Assembly (NCBI GenBank): GCA_030746455.1
Contig: JASLMQ010000020.1
Coordinates: forward strand, 1 to 6,844
Origin: Candidatus Latescibacterota bacterium
Lineage (GTDB): Bacteria; Latescibacterota; UBA2968; GCA-2709665
Reading direction: 5' to 3'
DNA: 6,844 bases
In this document: in pieces, positions 5,187 to 6,844 of the stretch
How positions within the stretch are numbered: position 1 is the first letter of the stretch
Layout of the letters: every line of letters begins with the position of its first letter
Program-made: the position numbers and the translations under genes
Notes under the pieces: generated by a model
Database searches by the model: none
What the model saw: only the letters and a program-made list of their open reading frames with translations
What the model was told of the DNA's origin: nothing

Positions 5187-5380
5187 CAGATGGGGAGGAG
5201 AAAACCCTCGCCCCAGGGGAGCAAAACGGGGCAGAGAAGCAGATGAGAATTGAGGAATTGGAAAATGTCCGCGGGGCCTGGGTGGAAGCGCCGCGGTTAC
5301 GAGGGTAGGAGTCGGGTGAGAGGTGGAGGGCGGGGAAATGCAGAATGCGAAATCTCCAATGTAAAAGGAAAAATGTGCCC
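5187..5380. other. Spacer between divergent promoters with decayed repeats
   Basis: About 190 bases without a gene. It holds GCCCC...GGGGC pairs (around 5212-5242), an 8-base-period GAATTG doublet (5247-5252, 5255-5260), two CCGCGG palindromes (5269-5274 and 5291-5296) that can pair, and an A-rich stretch with short ATG-containing repeats (about 5337-5376). Nothing here reads as coding. Confidence 0.5.
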
Positions 5381-5409
5381 TTGACAAGGGGAGAAAACAG
5401 GTATACATT
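5381..5409 (+). promoter_or_regulatory. Sigma-70-like promoter for the polymerase gene
   Basis: A perfect -35 TTGACA (5381-5386), a 17-base spacer and TACATT (5404-5409, 4 of 6). An alternative -10 is TATACA (5402-5407) at 15-base spacing. The start would be near 5416, giving a leader of about 40 bases. CAGGTATA (5398-5405) and CAGTATA (5414-5420) form a near-direct repeat spanning the -10 region and could be a repressor site. No CTG-N10-CAG LexA-type box is seen. Confidence 0.65.
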
Positions 5410-5441
5410 TGAGCAGTATATCCAGGGCCGGTACGGACGCG

Positions 5442-5451
5442 AGGAGGTGAT
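5442..5451 (+). promoter_or_regulatory. Perfect Shine-Dalgarno AGGAGGTGAT before the polymerase gene
   Basis: A ten-base match to the anti-SD complement, five bases before the ATG at 5457. It fixes the start of the polymerase gene and implies efficient translation initiation. Confidence 0.85.
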
Positions 5452-5456
5452 CCGGA

Positions 5457-6844
5457 ATGGGCTTCGTGCCCCTTCATTGTCACTCTGTTTTTTCCTTTCA
5501 TGCCGGGGTCTGCAGCATTAAAGACCTTGTAAAACAATCTGTTGCGTTCGGATTCAAGGCGCTTGCCCTTACGGATACAGACCGGATGAGCGGCCTGATT
5601 CCCTTCTACCTGGAATGCCGGAAGGCGGGGATCAAGCCCATCCTGGGGGTCGAGCTCACCGATCCTCAAGATCCGGAGGCGCACGTCGTCCTGCTGGCCA
5701 GAAACGCCGAAGGATATGGAGACCTGTGCGAGATCATCACGCAGCGTCACCTTGACGCCGGCTTCTCCTATACAAAGGTGTTCGCGAAGCCGTGGCCGAA
5801 CCTGTTTTTCACCACGAGCTTCCCTCACCACCTCGAGCTGCTGGCCTCTACGCCCAATCGGGGGCATCTCTACGGGGAGCTGATCAACAATTCGGAGCGT
5901 ACACGGCAAAGGTGCAAGCGCCTGGAAAAGACGGCCAAGGCCCTGAAGATCCCGCTGATCGTGTCCAACGATTCGTTCTTCCTCCACCGGCGAGATTGGG
6001 ACATCCACAAGATCCTCGTGGCCATCGGCCTCGCCTCCACGCTTTCCCGTCTGAAACCCGGTGAATTCGCATCGGAACGGGCCTATTTCAAGTCGGCCGA
6101 GGAGATCGAGAAGTCGTTCTGCTACCACAAAGAGGCGATCCGCAACACCCAGAGGCTGGCGGACCGGTGCGATGTGTCGCTGAAGCTCAACGAGTGGATC
6201 ATGCCGAAGGTGACCGTGCCGGACGGCCATACCCCCGATACCTATCTGCGGAAGCTTGCGCTGGAGGGGCTAGAAACCTGCTATGGCGGGACGGAAGCGT
6301 ACGAACAGGCTCGAGAGATCCAGGAGATGGAGCTGGAGGTGATCTCGAAGCTGGGGTATCCGTCCTACTTCCTTATTGTAAAGGACGTTCGGGACTGGGC
6401 TAACGAGACGTTCAAGGGCTTGTGCCGAAGGCCCAAAGACTGTTCCATTCTGAGGGGGAGTGCCGCGAATTCCATCACGTTCTACAACATCGGGGTGAGC
6501 GACCTGGACCCCATCCGCTACGACCTCTACTTCCAGCGGTTTCTGAATGAGGATCGCGCTTCACCGCCCGATGCCGATCTCGATTTCGGGTGGGACGAGC
6601 GCGATCGGGTCATCGATTACGTGATGGACAAATGGGGCGAAGACCGGGTGGCCATCACCTGCACGACCAACCATTTTCGCTGGCGGGCGGCCTTCCGGGA
6701 AACGGCCAAGGTTTTCGGGTACAGCGAGGAACAGGTCACGCGGATCATGGACAGTCAGCGCACGCGGACGAGGAAGCTCGAGGACCGGGAGATCCGGCAC
6801 ATTCTGGCCCTGTCGGACCGGATCCGGGGCAAGCCGCGGTTTCT
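5457..6844 (+). CDS. dnaE: DNA polymerase III alpha subunit, DnaE2/ImuC-like (5' part, runs off the window)
   Basis: The frame is open from ATG 5457 to the window edge: 462 codons of a protein usually about 1,000 residues or more in this family. An N-terminal PHP domain starts with VPLHCHSVFSFHAG (4-17), continues with ALALTDTDRMSG (35-46) and GVELT (64-68), and ends with SNDSFFLHRRDWDIHKIL (170-187). The C-family palm follows: GYPSYFLIVKDV (300-311), RGSAANS (333-339), then PPDADLDFGWDERDRVIDYV (370-389) with catalytic aspartates D372 and D374; the third lies beyond the window. RGSAANS, ASPPDxDLDF and the TCTTNHFRWRAAFRETAKVFG stretch are closer to DnaE2/ImuC-type translesion polymerases than to the main replicative DnaE. 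Two PHP metal ligands are replaced (TDTD for the usual TDHD/TDHG; DSFF for DVHY-like), so PHP exonuclease activity is doubtful. Transcribed divergently from the receiver operon. imuA/imuB partners are not in view. Confidence 0.93.
   Translation, partial: MGFVPLHCHSVFSFHAGVCSIKDLVKQSVAFGFKALALTDTDRMSGLIPFYLECRKAGIKPILGVELTDPQDPEAHVVLLARNAEGYGDLCEIITQRHLDAGFSYTKVFAKPWPNLFFTTSFPHHLELLASTPNRGHLYGELINNSERTRQRCKRLEKTAKALKIPLIVSNDSFFLHRRDWDIHKILVAIGLASTLSRLKPGEFASERAYFKSAEEIEKSFCYHKEAIRNTQRLADRCDVSLKLNEWIMPKVTVPDGHTPDTYLRKLALEGLETCYGGTEAYEQAREIQEMELEVISKLGYPSYFLIVKDVRDWANETFKGLCRRPKDCSILRGSAANSITFYNIGVSDLDPIRYDLYFQRFLNEDRASPPDADLDFGWDERDRVIDYVMDKWGEDRVAITCTTNHFRWRAAFRETAKVFGYSEEQVTRIMDSQRTRTRKLEDREIRHILALSDRIRGKPRF

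Noticed and set aside
5118..6230. 370-codon minus-strand open frame
   Set aside because: It runs antisense to the polymerase, whose PHP and palm motifs are unmistakable, and across both promoters; its translation has no recognisable domain.
1..6844. tRNA or rRNA genes
   Set aside because: No cloverleaf with a GGTTCGAAT-like T-loop or CCA end and no conserved rRNA segment were noticed on either strand by eye.

Overview
The window is a moderately GC-rich bacterial segment (G/C-biased third codon positions, GGAGG-type ribosome binding sites, two sites matching the sigma-70 promoter consensus). No rRNA, tRNA or taxonomic marker is complete enough to name the organism. Decayed short dispersed repeats in nearly every intergenic space and the mix of gene families suggest an uncultured, environmental bacterium, perhaps known only from metagenomes; that is inference, not something the sequence proves.

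Layout: positions 1-163 hold the possible tail of an upstream gene and a heptamer tandem repeat. From 164 to 1207 (+) lies a 347-residue fusion of 23 uninterrupted pentapeptide repeats to a TIR domain. A 276-base spacer follows with a long inverted repeat. From 1484 to 2281 (+) is an M55 (DppA-type) metallo-aminopeptidase. Positions 2282-2782 carry no gene, but contain a two-copy structured repeat with several perfect hairpins, at the point where transcription from left and right converges.

From 5130 down to 2783 on the minus strand lies a probable four-gene operon: a membrane-anchored stand-alone receiver protein, a putative small exported protein, an 80-residue winged-helix-like protein with a strong SD, and a CNNM (DUF21)-CBS membrane protein of the short class that lacks the CorC/HlyC domain. 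A consensus-like promoter (TTGACT, 17 bases, TATATT) precedes the first gene. Diverging from it at 5457 (+), behind its own TTGACA promoter and a perfect AGGAGGTGAT SD, is the 5' part (462 codons, open at the window edge) of a bacterial C-family DNA polymerase alpha subunit of the DnaE2/ImuC-like kind, with PHP metal-ligand substitutions.

The genes do not form one obvious pathway. The most interesting points are the pentapeptide-TIR fusion, the receiver / small-protein / winged-helix / CNNM operon, the divergent polymerase with its altered PHP site, and the structured repeat at 2285-2560 with mutually exclusive stems.
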